Shown: positions 43,686 through 53,859 of the stretch, in pieces
Numbering within the stretch: position 1 is the first letter of the stretch
Layout of the letters: each line of letters starts with the position of its first letter
Assembly: GCF_020991065.1 (NCBI RefSeq)
Contig: NZ_CP087710.1
Coordinates: 992,001 to 1,056,000 of the forward strand
DNA: 64,000 bases
Direction of reading: 5' to 3'
Origin: Nocardioides okcheonensis
GTDB taxonomy: Bacteria; Actinomycetota; Actinomycetes; Propionibacteriales; Nocardioidaceae
The notes under the pieces: model-generated
What the model saw: the letters and a program-made list of their open reading frames with translations, nothing else
Told to the model about the DNA's origin: nothing
The model's database searches: none
Program-made: the position numbers and the translations under genes

Positions 43686-44423
43686 TCAGCGCACCGTGGG
43701 GTTGCCCGGCACGCTCACGTCGTAGGTGCCGGCCTTCGGCGCGGCGCCGAGCAGCCGGTCGACGACCTCGGCCTTGAGGTCGGACTGCTCCGCGCTCCCC
43801 CACATCACCTCACGCTGGTCGCGCAGGACGAGGGTGATCTGGTCCACGGTCGCCACCTCGACGTGGTCGACCCGCGCGGACAGGTCGTCGGGCAGGGCCG
43901 CGACGACCGTCGCGGCCTCCTTGAGGGCGTCCGTGCCCGCCTCGGCGCCGGGCCGGATGCGGGGCAGGTCCGCGGGCGGGGTGTCGTACTCGCGGAAGAC
44001 GATGCCGTCGGGATCGAGGCCGCGCAGGCGACCGGCGAGCTCGACGACGGCGACGGCGGTGCGCTCCTCGACCTCGATCCGGACCGTGTGGGGCCAGGAG
44101 CGGGTGACGTCGACGGAGCGGACGTCGGCGAGCGCGCCGACCCGCGCGTCGGCGCGGGACAGGTCGACCAGGGCGAGCTGCTCACCGAGCGGGACGTCGG
44201 CGCGCTCGCGCACCTGGGCGTCGCTGAGCAGCTCGTTGCCGACGACCTCGACGCGCGTGACCTGCAGGCGGGCGGAGAAGAACACCAGCCACACCGCGGT
44301 CGAGACGAGCGCCACCAGCGCCACCGCCACCAGGACGTAGCGCAGGCTCAGCCAGCGACGGGCCCACTGGCGGCGCGCGAAGCGGCGCCGGGTGCGCCGG
44401 GCGGCGCGCTCCTCCGCCTCCAC
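43686..44423 (-). CDS. ftsQ: Cell division protein FtsQ
   Basis: A 245-residue bitopic membrane protein. An Arg-rich cytoplasmic tail (residues 1-27) is followed by one helix (YVLVAVALVALVSTAVWLVF), the POTRA domain (LQVTRVEVVGNELLSDAQVRERA) and the beta domain. It links early and late divisome proteins. GTG 44423 begins immediately after the murC TGA (TGAGTG). Confidence 0.93.
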   Translation of the reverse strand: MEAEERAARRTRRRFARRQWARRWLSLRYVLVAVALVALVSTAVWLVFFSARLQVTRVEVVGNELLSDAQVRERADVPLGEQLALVDLSRADARVGALADVRSVDVTRSWPHTVRIEVEERTAVAVVELAGRLRGLDPDGIVFREYDTPPADLPRIRPGAEAGTDALKEAATVVAALPDDLSARVDHVEVATVDQITLVLRDQREVMWGSAEQSDLKAEVVDRLLGAAPKAGTYDVSVPGNPTVR

Positions 44424-45845
44424 TCACGCACCTCCACGGGCGGCCAGCAGGTCGAGGACCTGCGGACCGACGGTGGTGACGTCGCCCGCACCGAGGGTGA
44501 CCACCAGGTCGCCCGGTCGGGCGCGGTCGGCCAGGGCTCGGGCGGCGGCGGCGAGGTCGTCGACGTAGGCGACGTGCTCGTGCGCGAGCGGGACCGCGTC
44601 GGCGACGAGCCGACCCGTCACGGCGGGGTCGGGGTCCTCGCGGGCGACGTAGACGTCGAGCACGACGACCTCGTCGGCGGCGCCGAGCTCGACGCCCATC
44701 GCCACGCCGAAGATCCGGGTGCGGGAGACGAGGTGCGGCTGGAAGGCCGCGACGACGCGCCCCTCCCCCGCGATCGCCCGCGCGGCCTCGAGGTCGCCGC
44801 GGATCTCCACGGGGTGGTGGGCGTAGGAGTCGTAGACCCGGACGCCGCCCGCCTCCCCCTTGAGCTCCATGCGACGACCGGTGCCGGTGAAGGACGCGAG
44901 GCCGGCGGTGAGCGCGTCGACGTCGCAGCCCAGGCGCAGGCCGACGGCGAGCGCGGCGACCGCGTCGAGGACGTAGTGACGTCCGGGGATGGCGAGCCGC
45001 ACCGTGCCGAGGTCGGTGCCGCCGCGGGTGATGCGGCAGGTCGACGCCGTCCCGTCGAGCACGAGGTCGTGGATGCGGAGGTCGGCGTCGGGCGACTCGC
45101 CGACCGTGACCACCTCCAGGCCGCTGTCGCGCGCGTGGCGGGCGAGGTCGGCGGCTCCCGGGTCGTCGACGACGCAGACGAGGAAGCCGTCGCGGTCGAT
45201 GCTGTCCGCGAACTCCTCGAAGGCGCGGTGGTAGGCCTCCTCGGTGCCCCAGTTGTCGAGGTGGTCGGCCTCGACGTTGGTGACGACGGCCGCGTGCGGT
45301 CGGTAGACGAGGAAGGCGCCGTCGCTCTCGTCGGCCTCCGCGACGAACAGGTCGTCGCTGCCGGCGTCGGCGTTGCGGCCGGTGGCGGTCAGCACGCCGC
45401 CCACGGCGTAGGACGGGTCGAGACCGGCCGCGAGCAGGGCCGAGGTGAGCAGACCGGTCGTGGTGGTCTTGCCGTGGGTGCCGGCGACCGCGAGCACGCG
45501 GGACCCGGCCATCACCGAGGCGAGGCCGGCGGACCGGGGCAGGATCCGCAGGCCGCGCCTGCGCGCCTCGAGGACCTCGGGGTTGTCGTCGCGGGCCGCG
45601 GTCGTCACGACCAGGGTGTCGGCGTCGGCGACGTGGGCGGCGTCGTAGCCGAGGTGGCAGGTGACGCCGAGCTCGCGCAGGGCCGGGAGGAAGGGCGTGT
45701 CGTGGTCGTCGCTGCCGCTGACCGGCACCCCTCGGGAGGCCATGATGCGGGCGATGGCGGAGATCCCGGCGCCGCCGATGCCGACGCAGTGGACGCGGCC
45801 GAGGTCGGCGGCCGGGAGGATCTCGTCGGGGACCGGGATCCTCAC
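44424..45845 (-). CDS. murC: UDP-N-acetylmuramate-L-alanine ligase
   Basis: A 473-residue Mur ligase. The N-terminal UDP-binding domain has VHCVGIGGAGISAIARIM. The ATPase loop is VAGTHGKTTTTGLL, with AEADESDGAFL and VVTNVEADHLDNWG metal/substrate blocks and YDSYAHHPVEI in the C-terminal domain. It adds L-Ala to UDP-MurNAc. GTG 45845 overlaps the murG stop (GTGA). Confidence 0.96.
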   Translation of the reverse strand: MRIPVPDEILPAADLGRVHCVGIGGAGISAIARIMASRGVPVSGSDDHDTPFLPALRELGVTCHLGYDAAHVADADTLVVTTAARDDNPEVLEARRRGLRILPRSAGLASVMAGSRVLAVAGTHGKTTTTGLLTSALLAAGLDPSYAVGGVLTATGRNADAGSDDLFVAEADESDGAFLVYRPHAAVVTNVEADHLDNWGTEEAYHRAFEEFADSIDRDGFLVCVVDDPGAADLARHARDSGLEVVTVGESPDADLRIHDLVLDGTASTCRITRGGTDLGTVRLAIPGRHYVLDAVAALAVGLRLGCDVDALTAGLASFTGTGRRMELKGEAGGVRVYDSYAHHPVEIRGDLEAARAIAGEGRVVAAFQPHLVSRTRIFGVAMGVELGAADEVVVLDVYVAREDPDPAVTGRLVADAVPLAHEHVAYVDDLAAAARALADRARPGDLVVTLGAGDVTTVGPQVLDLLAARGGA

Positions 45846-46927
45846 GAGGCGCCTCCCGCGCGGGCGGCGTCGAGCACGAGCCGGGCGAGCTTGTCGTCCG
45901 CGTCGAGCGGGATCACGCCGCGGGCCGCGGTGCCCATGGCGTCGAGGCGGGCGCGATCGGTGAGCAGGGGCGGGACGGACGCAGCCACCCACTCGGGGGT
46001 CAGCGCGCCGTCGGCGACGAGGAGCCCGCCGCCGGCGTCGACGACCGGCCGCGCGTTGAGGGCCTGCTCGCCGTTGCCGATGGGGAGGGGGACGTAGACG
46101 GCTGGCAGGCCGACGCCCGACACCTCGGTGACCGTGTTGCTGCCGGCGCGGCACAGCACGGCGTCGGCCGCGGCGTAGGCGAGGTCCATCCGGTCGACGT
46201 AGGTCACCACGACGTACGGCACGTCGCCGGACGGCACCGTGAGCTCGTGCTTCGGGCCGACCACGTGGAGCACCTGGACGCCGGCCGCGGCGAGGGCGTC
46301 GGCCGCCCCGGACACGGCGGCGTTGATCCGGGCCGCGCCCTGCGAGCCGCCGGTGACGAGCAGGACCGGGAGGTCGGCGCGCAGGCCGAAGGTGGCGAGC
46401 GCCTCGTCGCGCAGTGCGGCGCGGTCCATCGTGGAGACCATCCGGCGCACCGGGAGGCCGGTGAAGACCGCGTGCGGCAGCTCGGTGTCGGGGAAGCTGG
46501 TCGCGACGTGGCGCGTCATCCGGGCGCCGAGCTTGTTGGCGACGCCGGGCAGCGTGTTGCCCTCGTGGACCACGATCGGCACGCCACGACGGCGTGCGGC
46601 GAGGTAGGCCGGGACGGAGACGTAGCCGCCGAAGCCGACCACGACGTCGGGGCGTACGCGGTCGAGCACCTCGAGCGCGGTGGCACGCGCGGCACGCAGC
46701 CGCGCCGGGACCCGCAGCAGGTCGGCACCGGGCTTGCGGGGCAGCGGCACGCGCGGCACCACCTCGAGCGGCAGCCCGGCCTCGGGCACGAGGCGGGCCT
46801 CGAGGCCCTCCCGCGTCCCGAGGCAGGTGATCTCGACCGCCGGGTCGAGCCGGCGCAGGGCGTCGGCGGTGGCGAGCAGGGGCGAGGTGTGGCCGGCGGA
46901 ACCGCCGCCGGCGAGGAGGACGCGCAT
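45842..46927 (-). CDS. murG: Lipid II synthase MurG (GlcNAc transferase)
   Basis: A 361-residue GT-B glycosyltransferase that adds GlcNAc to lipid I at the inner membrane face. Features are MRVLLAGGGSAGHTSPLLA, GFGGYVSVPAYLAA, HEGNTLPGVANK and, in the UDP-GlcNAc site, CRAGSNTVTEVSGVGLPAVYVPLP with the conserved GxGGxGN-like nucleotide loop. ATG 46927 is the family start. TAGATT seven bases upstream suggests an additional internal leaderless promoter. Confidence 0.95.
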   Translation of the reverse strand: MRVLLAGGGSAGHTSPLLATADALRRLDPAVEITCLGTREGLEARLVPEAGLPLEVVPRVPLPRKPGADLLRVPARLRAARATALEVLDRVRPDVVVGFGGYVSVPAYLAARRRGVPIVVHEGNTLPGVANKLGARMTRHVATSFPDTELPHAVFTGLPVRRMVSTMDRAALRDEALATFGLRADLPVLLVTGGSQGAARINAAVSGAADALAAAGVQVLHVVGPKHELTVPSGDVPYVVVTYVDRMDLAYAAADAVLCRAGSNTVTEVSGVGLPAVYVPLPIGNGEQALNARPVVDAGGGLLVADGALTPEWVAASVPPLLTDRARLDAMGTAARGVIPLDADDKLARLVLDAARAGGAS

Positions 46928-46934
46928 CGGGCCA

Positions 46935-46940
46935 AATCTA
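46935..46940 (-). promoter_or_regulatory. Internal -10 element before murG, overlapping the ftsW stop codon
   Basis: Minus-strand TAGATT starts with the ftsW TAG stop codon and ends seven bases before the murG ATG. A leaderless murG-murC-ftsQ transcript could start here. Confidence 0.4.
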
Positions 46941-48215
46941 CCGAGCGGCCAGTCCGGCCGAGCGGTCGCGTCGCCGAGCGGCGAGGGCGGCGGCCGCGGC
47001 GGGCTCACGGCGCGCGAAGCCGATGACGAGCCCCAGCGCGACGAGCGAGGGCAGGAGCGCCGAGCCGCCGTAGGAGACGATCGGCAGCGGGATGCCGATC
47101 ACGGGCAGGACGGCGAGCACCATGCCGACGTTGATCATCATCTGGCCGATGAGCCAGACCACGATCCCGAAGGTGGCGTAGCGGACGAACGGGTCCTCGG
47201 TGTTCATGGCGACCCGGATCGCGGCGTAGGCGATGGTGAAGAACAGCGCGACCACCAGCAGCGTGCCCACCAGCCCGAGCTCCTCGCCGAGGACCGCGAA
47301 GATGAAGTCGGTGTGGGCCTCGGGGAGGTCGCCCCACTTCTGCTGCGACCCGCCGATGCCGTGGCCGAACCAGCCGCCGCTGGAGAGGGCGTAGAGCCCG
47401 TGCGCGGGCTGCCACCCCGCGTCGGTGTAGTCCTTGAACGGGTCGGTGAAGGTGGTGATCCGCTTGAGCCGCTCGGCGTTGGTCGCTGCGAGCGCCAGCG
47501 CGCCGGCGCCGAGCACGGAGAGGCTGAGGCCGAACAGCCGCAGCGGCGCACCGACCACCCAGAGCATCCCGAGCAGGATCGCGACGAGGACGAGCGCCGT
47601 GCCCAGGTCGCGCCCGACGAGCACCAGGCCGATGACGGCGAACAGGCCCGGCACGACGGGGACCAGCAGGTGGTGGAGCTCGCCGAGGCGGCGCTCCTTG
47701 TGGGCGTAGATGTTGGCAGCCCACAGCACGATGGCGAGCTTGGCGACCTCAGCCGGCTGCATGGTGAACGGGCCGATCGCGAGCCAGTTCTTGTTGCCGT
47801 TGATCAGCACGCCGAAGCGCGCCACCAGCGCGAGCAGCACGAGCGCGAGCAGGAAGCCGGGGTAGGCCAGCCGGCGGACGTGGCGCACCGGCAGGCGGGA
47901 GGCGACCCATGCGCAGGGCAGGCCGATCGCCACCCACATCAGCTGGCGCTTCACCACGGCGTAGGAGTCGCCGTAGGTGAGGTAGGAGCGGACGCTCGAC
48001 GCGCTCAGCACCATGATCAGGCCGATGGTCAGCAGCAGGGCGGACGCACCGAGCAGCAGGTAGTAGGACGCCAGCGGCTTGTCGATCGCGTTGCGCAGCG
48101 AGCGGATCCCACCGGACAGCGCGTGGTGCGAGCCCCGCCACGCCGCCGTCGCGCCGGAGCCGAACGGTCGTCGGACGCGGGCCGGCTCGGCGTCCTCGGG
48201 GTTCGCGGTGGTCAC
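46938..48215 (-). CDS. ftsW: Septal peptidoglycan polymerase FtsW
   Basis: A 425-residue SEDS glycosyltransferase with about ten membrane helices after a 45-residue cytoplasmic N-terminus. Conserved blocks are NGNKNWLAIGPFTMQPAEVAK, GRDLGTALVLVAILLGML, PEAHTDFIFAVLGEELGLVG (catalytic loop) and LPVIGIPLPIVSYGGSALLPS. It works with FtsI (PBP2-type) in septal wall synthesis. Start GTG 48215, 33 bases after murD. Confidence 0.95.
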   Translation of the reverse strand: MTTANPEDAEPARVRRPFGSGATAAWRGSHHALSGGIRSLRNAIDKPLASYYLLLGASALLLTIGLIMVLSASSVRSYLTYGDSYAVVKRQLMWVAIGLPCAWVASRLPVRHVRRLAYPGFLLALVLLALVARFGVLINGNKNWLAIGPFTMQPAEVAKLAIVLWAANIYAHKERRLGELHHLLVPVVPGLFAVIGLVLVGRDLGTALVLVAILLGMLWVVGAPLRLFGLSLSVLGAGALALAATNAERLKRITTFTDPFKDYTDAGWQPAHGLYALSSGGWFGHGIGGSQQKWGDLPEAHTDFIFAVLGEELGLVGTLLVVALFFTIAYAAIRVAMNTEDPFVRYATFGIVVWLIGQMMINVGMVLAVLPVIGIPLPIVSYGGSALLPSLVALGLVIGFARREPAAAAALAARRRDRSAGLAAR

Positions 48216-48248
48216 GGTGCGCTCCCCTCGGTGGCGGTCCGGTGGCGG

Positions 48249-49730
48249 TCAGTCGGTGCGGTCGATCAGGCGGTGCACGGCCGCGGCGAACGCGTCGCCG
48301 CGAGCGCCGTAGTCGGTGAACATGTCCATGGAGGCGCACCCCGGCGCCAGCAGCACGGTGTCGCCGGGTCGGGCGAGACCTGCGGCCGCGTCCACGACGC
48401 GCTCCATCGGAGCACCAGTCTCGTCGGCACCCACATCGATGACCGGCACATCGGGCGCGTGTCGCGAAAGAGCGTCGGCGATCACCTGCCGGTCACGACC
48501 GAGCAGGACCACCCCGCGCAGGCGGTCGCGGACCGCGGCCACGAGGTCGTCGAAGCGGGCGCCCTTGGCGAGGCCGCCGGCGACCCACACGACGGGGTCG
48601 AAGGCCGACAGGGACGAGCGCGCGGCGTGCGGGTTGGTCGCCTTGGAGTCGTCGACCCACGCGACCCCGCCGACGTCGGCGACGTGGGCGATCCGGTGGC
48701 CGTCGGGGCGGAACGCGCGCAGCCCGTCGCGCACCGCCTGCTGGCTGACCCCGTGGGCGCGGGCGAGCGCCGCGGCCGCCAGCGCGTTGGCGACGAAGTG
48801 GGGCGCCTGCGAGGCGAGGTCGTCGAGGGTGCAGAGCTCGGCGGCGCTGGTGGCGCGCTCCTCGATGAAGGCGCGGTCGACGAGCAGGTCCTCGACCAGC
48901 CCGAGGTTGCCGGGCGACGGGGTGCCGAGGGTGAACCCGACGGCACGGGCGCCCTCGACCACGTCGGCGCCGACGACCATCTCCTCGGTGGCGGGCTCGG
49001 CCAGGTTGTAGACGCACGCGCGCTGCACGCGCTCGTAGATCCGGGCCTTGTCGGCGGCGTACTGCTCCATGCCGGTGGCACCGTCGGGGTCGTCGTCGTA
49101 CCAGTCGAGGTGGTCCTCGGCGATGTTGAGCACGACCGCGGCCTCGGCCGACATCGAGCTCGTGTAGTGCAGCTGGAAGCTGGAGAGCTCGACGGCCAGC
49201 ACGTCCCACGGCTCGGGGTCCATGACGGCCTCGACGATCGGCAGGCCGACGTTGCCCACAGCGGTGGAGCGCAGCCCGGCGGCGGCGAGGATCGACTGGA
49301 GCATCTGCACGGTCGTGGTCTTGCCGTTGGTGCCGGTGACGGCGAGCCAGGGGGCCGGGTGCTCGGGGTCGCGCAGCCGCCACGCCAGCTCGACCTCGCC
49401 CCACACGGGGATCCCCCGTGCGGTGGCCTGCGCCAGCAGCGGCGCCGACGGCTTCCAGCCCGGGGAGGTCACCACCAGGTCGACCTCGTCGGGCAGCACC
49501 GCCGTCGCCCCGGGCTCGAGGCGGACGGTGGCGCCGAGCGTCTCGAGCAGCTGGGCCTTCTCTGCCTTCTCCTCGGTGCTGACCTCGTCGAGCGCCGTGA
49601 CGTCGGCGCCAAGGAACAGCAGGTTGTCGGCGGCCGCGAAGCCGGAGACGCCGAAGCCGGCGACGACCACGCGGACGCCGGACCAGTCGCTGGTGCGGCC
49701 GAGGAGGGAGACGTCTGTTCCAGGGCTCAC
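48249..49730 (-). CDS. murD: UDP-N-acetylmuramoyl-alanine D-glutamate ligase
   Basis: A 493-residue Mur ligase adding D-Glu. Marks are VVVAGFGVSGFAAADNLLF, TGTNGKTTTVQMLQSIL, VGLPIVEAVM, VLNIAEDHLDWY and WVDDSKATNPHAA. GTG 49730 follows a 66-base gap after mraY that is filled by a dispersed repeat (copy B); the ribosome binding site is weak. Confidence 0.96.
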   Translation of the reverse strand: MSPGTDVSLLGRTSDWSGVRVVVAGFGVSGFAAADNLLFLGADVTALDEVSTEEKAEKAQLLETLGATVRLEPGATAVLPDEVDLVVTSPGWKPSAPLLAQATARGIPVWGEVELAWRLRDPEHPAPWLAVTGTNGKTTTVQMLQSILAAAGLRSTAVGNVGLPIVEAVMDPEPWDVLAVELSSFQLHYTSSMSAEAAVVLNIAEDHLDWYDDDPDGATGMEQYAADKARIYERVQRACVYNLAEPATEEMVVGADVVEGARAVGFTLGTPSPGNLGLVEDLLVDRAFIEERATSAAELCTLDDLASQAPHFVANALAAAALARAHGVSQQAVRDGLRAFRPDGHRIAHVADVGGVAWVDDSKATNPHAARSSLSAFDPVVWVAGGLAKGARFDDLVAAVRDRLRGVVLLGRDRQVIADALSRHAPDVPVIDVGADETGAPMERVVDAAAGLARPGDTVLLAPGCASMDMFTDYGARGDAFAAAVHRLIDRTD

Positions 49731-49732
49731 TC

Positions 49733-49794
49733 GGGGCCCCCGCGGCGTCGTTCGGCGGAGGAGCGAGGCGGAGGAGACGAAGAACGTCGTGGGG
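49733..49794 (-). repeat. Dispersed repeat, copy B (mraY-murD gap)
   Basis: Sixty-two bases similar to 15296-15351 in the same orientation, with two additional 3-base blocks. It occupies nearly the whole gap between mraY stop and murD start, so the murD leader is made of this repeat. Confidence 0.75.
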
Positions 49795-49796
49795 AG

Positions 49797-50909
49797 CTAT
49801 CCAATGCCGGCGACCCACTCGGCGTAGAAGATCCCGAGGCCGGTGGCGACCATCAGGCCGGTGATGATCCAGAAGCGGATCACGATGGTGACCTGCTCCC
49901 AGCCGAGCATCTCGAAGTGGTGGTGCAGCGGCGTCATGCGGAACACCCGGTGGCCCGCCTGGATCCGGAACACCGACCGCACCAGCCCGCTCGCCCGGCT
50001 GAGCTTGAACACCGACACCTGGATCATCACCGACAGCGTGATGCTGACGAAGAGGCCGCCGATGATGAGCAGCAGCAGCTCGGTGCGGGTCATGATCGCG
50101 AAGCCCGCCATCGCGCCACCCAGCGCGAGCGAGCCGGTGTCGCCCATGATGATCTGCGCCGGTGAGGCGTTCCACCACAGGAAGCCGAAGCACGCGCCCG
50201 TGATCGCCGCCGCGACCACCGCCAGGTCGAGCGGGTCGCGGACCTCGTAGCACTTCGGGCCGGCCTCGAGCGCGCAGGACTGGCTGTTCTGCCAGATGTT
50301 GACCAGCGTGTAGGCCGCGAAGACGAGGATCGAGGAGCCGGCGGCCAGCCCGTCGAGGCCGTCGGCGAGGTTGACCGCGTTGCTGGTGCCGGTGACGATC
50401 AGCCAGATCAGCAGGATGGCCAGGATCGTGGGCAGGGCGAGGCGCTCGTGGTCGCGGATGAACGAGATGTGGTTGGACGCCGGGCGCCAGCCGCGCTCGT
50501 CCTCGAGCGCCGGCGACAGCGCGAGGAAGCCGAACACGATGGCGACGAGCGTCTGGCCGATCATCTTGGCGCGGCTGCGCAGCCCGAGGTTGTGCTGGCG
50601 ACTGACCTTGAGGAAGTCGTCGAGGAACCCGACGGCACCGAGGCCCACCAGCAGGAACAGGACGAGCAGCGCGGACGCGGTGGGCGCCTGGCCGGTGATC
50701 AGCTTGGCGGCGAGGTAGCCGACGACGGTGGCCAGCACGATGACCGCGCCGCCCATGGTCGGGGTGCCGCGCTTGGTGTGGTGCGTGGTCGGGCCGTCGT
50801 CGCGGATCGGCTGGCCGAATCCCTGCTTGGTGAAGAACCTGATGGCGTAGCGGGTGCCGAGGAGGGAGATCAGCAGGGAGAGTCCTCCTCCGAACAGGAT
50901 GGCCCTCAT
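49797..50909 (-). CDS. mraY: Phospho-N-acetylmuramoyl-pentapeptide transferase MraY
   Basis: A 370-residue polytopic enzyme making lipid I from UDP-MurNAc-pentapeptide and undecaprenyl phosphate. Diagnostic blocks are [38 protein letters not shown] with the catalytic Asp pair, [27 protein letters not shown] and [14 protein letters not shown] 50909 overlaps the murF stop (ATGA). Confidence 0.97.
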   Translation of the reverse strand: MRAILFGGGLSLLISLLGTRYAIRFFTKQGFGQPIRDDGPTTHHTKRGTPTMGGAVIVLATVVGYLAAKLITGQAPTASALLVLFLLVGLGAVGFLDDFLKVSRQHNLGLRSRAKMIGQTLVAIVFGFLALSPALEDERGWRPASNHISFIRDHERLALPTILAILLIWLIVTGTSNAVNLADGLDGLAAGSSILVFAAYTLVNIWQNSQSCALEAGPKCYEVRDPLDLAVVAAAITGACFGFLWWNASPAQIIMGDTGSLALGGAMAGFAIMTRTELLLLIIGGLFVSITLSVMIQVSVFKLSRASGLVRSVFRIQAGHRVFRMTPLHHHFEMLGWEQVTIVIRFWIITGLMVATGLGIFYAEWVAGIG

Positions 50910-52288
50910 GTGGTGCTTCTCCCTTCCTGGAGGAGTACGTCGGCGATGACTTCGAGCGCCGCCCCCCGTGATGCCTTCACCAGGACGACATCAGCAGCCG
51001 AGACATTGTGCCGCAGCCAGTCGCTGGCAGCGTCACGCCCCACCGTGGGGATCGCCACACCGGACGTGCCGGCCGCCGCGAAGCCGGCCGCGACGGGGTC
51101 CGCGGCGGTGCCGACGGAGACGACCACGTCGACCCCGGCCCCGGCCGCGTAGGCCCCGAGGTCGTGGTGCGCGTCGCGGGCGCCGTCCCCGAGCTCGCGC
51201 ATCTCACCGAGCACGGCGACCGTACGCCTCCCGGCGCGGGCGCCGATCCCGACGAGGGTGTCGACCGCGGCGCGCATCGACTCGGGGTTGGCGTTGTAGG
51301 AGTCGTTGAGGACCACGAGCCCGTCGTCGCGCTCGCCGACCTCCATCCGCCAGCGACTGGCGGGCACGGCGTCGCACAGCGACTCCGCGACGGTGTCGAG
51401 GTCGAGCCCGGCCGCGAGGGCCATGGCCGCCGCGGCAGCGGCGTTGCGCCACTGGAAGCTGCCGACCTGGGCGAGGTGGACGGTGGCGTAGGACCCGCGG
51501 TGGCGCAGCTCGAACGACTGGCGGCCGAGGTCGTCGGTGGTCAGCTCGCCGACCGCGACGTCGGCGTCGCCGGCGCCGAAGGTGGTGACGCCGGCCCGGG
51601 TCCGCGGGGCCATCGCCGCGACGAGGTCGTCGTCGGCGTTGAGCACCGCGGTCCCGTCGGCGGGGAGTGCCTCGACGATCTCGCCCTTGGCGACCGCGAT
51701 GGCCTCCCGGCTTCCGAACTCGCCGATGTGGGCGCTGCCGACGTTGAGGACGGCGGCCACCCGCGGCGGTGCGATCGTGCACAGGTGGGCGATGTGCCCG
51801 ACGCCGCGTGCCCCCATCTCGACGACGAGGTGGCGGGTCTCCGGCGTGGCGCGCAGGACCGTCAGCGGGACGCCCAGCTCGTTGTTGAAGTTGCCCCGGG
51901 TCGCGACCGTGGGCCCGGCCTCGCCCAGCACGTGGGCGAGGTAGTCCTTGGTGCCGGTCTTGCCCTGGGACCCGGTCATGGCGAGCACCACGACGTCGGG
52001 CAGGCGGTCCAGCACGTGGCGCGCCAGCACGCCGAGCGCGGTGGTGACGTCGTCGACGACGACGGTCGGCAGGTCGGTGACCCGGCTGCCGAGCACCGCC
52101 ACGGCTCCGGCCGCACCGGCGGCGAACGCGAGGTCGTGCCCGTCGACGCGCTCCCCCGCGATCGCCACGAACAGCCCGCCGGGCTCCGGGGTGCGGGTGT
52201 CGAGGAAGGCCCCGCCCGTCACGACGGCGTCGCCGTGGGCGACGCCTCCGACGACCTCGGCGACCTCGCCGAGGGACATCTCGATCAT
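50906..52288 (-). CDS. murF: UDP-MurNAc-tripeptide D-Ala-D-Ala ligase
   Basis: A 460-residue Mur ligase completing the pentapeptide. The ATPase loop is [14 protein letters not shown] (Thr-rich in most relatives, Gly here), followed by [31 protein letters not shown] and [22 protein letters not shown] 52288 overlaps the murE stop (ATGA). Length and order are normal. Confidence 0.95.
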   Translation of the reverse strand: MIEMSLGEVAEVVGGVAHGDAVVTGGAFLDTRTPEPGGLFVAIAGERVDGHDLAFAAGAAGAVAVLGSRVTDLPTVVVDDVTTALGVLARHVLDRLPDVVVLAMTGSQGKTGTKDYLAHVLGEAGPTVATRGNFNNELGVPLTVLRATPETRHLVVEMGARGVGHIAHLCTIAPPRVAAVLNVGSAHIGEFGSREAIAVAKGEIVEALPADGTAVLNADDDLVAAMAPRTRAGVTTFGAGDADVAVGELTTDDLGRQSFELRHRGSYATVHLAQVGSFQWRNAAAAAAMALAAGLDLDTVAESLCDAVPASRWRMEVGERDDGLVVLNDSYNANPESMRAAVDTLVGIGARAGRRTVAVLGEMRELGDGARDAHHDLGAYAAGAGVDVVVSVGTAADPVAAGFAAAGTSGVAIPTVGRDAASDWLRHNVSAADVVLVKASRGAALEVIADVLLQEGRSTT

Positions 52289-53859
52289 GCGTCGGTCCGC
52301 TCGGCGGCGGCGCGGATCTCCTCGGCGGCCACCACCCGGTCGTCGAACGGGTGCACGACCCCGTGCACCTCCTGGCCGGTCTCGTGCCCCTTGCCGGCGA
52401 CCAGCACGACGTCGCCGGTCCGGGCGCGGCGGCACGCCTCGCGGATCGCGAGCCGGCGGTCGCCGATCTCGAGCACCTCGGCGCGACCGCCCGTCGTGCC
52501 CTCGAGCACGGCGGCGCGGATCGTCGCTGGGTCCTCGGTGCGGGGGTTGTCGTCGGTGACGACGACGACGTCGGCGAGCCTCGCCGCGATCTCGCCCATC
52601 ACGGGGCGCTTGAGGGTGTCACGGTCGCCGCCGGCGCCGACGACGACGAGCACCCGGCCGTCGGTGAGCGGGCGCAGCGTGGCCAGCACCGCCTCGAGGG
52701 CGTCCGGCTTGTGCGCGTAGTCCACGACGACGGTGTAGTCCTGGCCCGCGTCGACCTGCTCCAGCCGGCCCGGTACGCCGCCGACCTGCGCGATGCCGTC
52801 GGCGACCACGCGGGGGTCGAGGCCGGCGAGCGCCGCGGAGGCGATGGCGGCGAGGGCGTTGGAGACGTTGAAGTCCCCGGGGATCCCCACCGCGGCGGGG
52901 ACCTCGACGCCCGGGCCGAGGACCGTGAAGGTCGCGCCGGACGCGGTGAGGTGGACGTCGACGGCCCGCCAGTCGGCGTCCGCCCCACGTGCGGAGTAGG
53001 TCGACATCTCGATCGTGGCGACGTCGAGCAGGCGCCGGCCGTGCTCGTCGTCGACGTTGGTCAGCCCGACCCGCGCCCGCTCGGGCGTGAACAGGCTGGC
53101 CTTGGCGGCGAAGTAGTCGTCGAGGTCGGCGTGGAAGTCGAGGTGGTCGCGGCCGAGGTTGAGGAAGGTGGCGACGTCGAAGACGACGCCGTCGACCCGC
53201 CCGCGCACGAGCGCGTGGCTGGAGACCTCCATCGCGCAGGTGTCGACGCCCCGCTCGCGCATCACCGCGAACAGCCCGTGCAGGTCCGGGGCCTCGGGGG
53301 TGGTGAGCTGGGTCTTCACGTCCTCCCCCGCGATCCGGGTGCCGACGGTGCCGATCACCGCCGACGGCACCCCGGCGGCCGTGAGCCCCTGCTCGAGGAC
53401 GCGGGTCGTCGTGGTCTTGCCCTGGGTGCCGGTGACGCCGATGGTGCGCAGGCTGCGCGCGGGGTCGTCGTAGAGGTGGGCGGCGAGCCGACCGAGCACC
53501 TGCCGGGGGTCGGCCACCACGATCGCCGCGGTCCCGCCCGGCAGCCGGTCGAGCCCGGCGGGGTCGGTGAGGACCGCCACCGCCCCGGCCTCGAGGGCCT
53601 GCCCGGCGTAGTCGGCGCCGTGGGCACGCGCGCCCGGCAGCGCGGCGTAGAGGTCACCGGGCTGGATGCGGGCGGTGCTGAGCGACAGCCCCGACACCGC
53701 GGCGTCGAGGTCGCCGTGGACCGACACCTCGGTGGTGGCGGAGAGCCAGTCGGCCAGCGCCGCCGCGGGGGTCGACGGGGTAGTGCGGGGCCGGGTCGCG
53801 CTGCCGCGGGCGCCGGGGACGTGCACCTGCTGTTCCACCGACCGAGCGTATCGAGTCAC
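52285..53859 (-). CDS. murE: UDP-MurNAc-dipeptide diaminopimelate ligase
   Basis: A 524-residue Mur ligase. The nucleotide loop is [16 protein letters not shown], with [14 protein letters not shown] and [18 protein letters not shown]. The DNPR motif ([11 protein letters not shown]) marks diaminopimelate rather than lysine as the third residue. LL- or meso-DAP cannot be distinguished. GTG 53859 overlaps the ftsI stop (GTGA); a GTG 21 bases downstream is an alternative. Confidence 0.95.
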   Translation of the reverse strand: MTRYARSVEQQVHVPGARGSATRPRTTPSTPAAALADWLSATTEVSVHGDLDAAVSGLSLSTARIQPGDLYAALPGARAHGADYAGQALEAGAVAVLTDPAGLDRLPGGTAAIVVADPRQVLGRLAAHLYDDPARSLRTIGVTGTQGKTTTTRVLEQGLTAAGVPSAVIGTVGTRIAGEDVKTQLTTPEAPDLHGLFAVMRERGVDTCAMEVSSHALVRGRVDGVVFDVATFLNLGRDHLDFHADLDDYFAAKASLFTPERARVGLTNVDDEHGRRLLDVATIEMSTYSARGADADWRAVDVHLTASGATFTVLGPGVEVPAAVGIPGDFNVSNALAAIASAALAGLDPRVVADGIAQVGGVPGRLEQVDAGQDYTVVVDYAHKPDALEAVLATLRPLTDGRVLVVVGAGGDRDTLKRPVMGEIAARLADVVVVTDDNPRTEDPATIRAAVLEGTTGGRAEVLEIGDRRLAIREACRRARTGDVVLVAGKGHETGQEVHGVVHPFDDRVVAAEEIRAAAERTDA

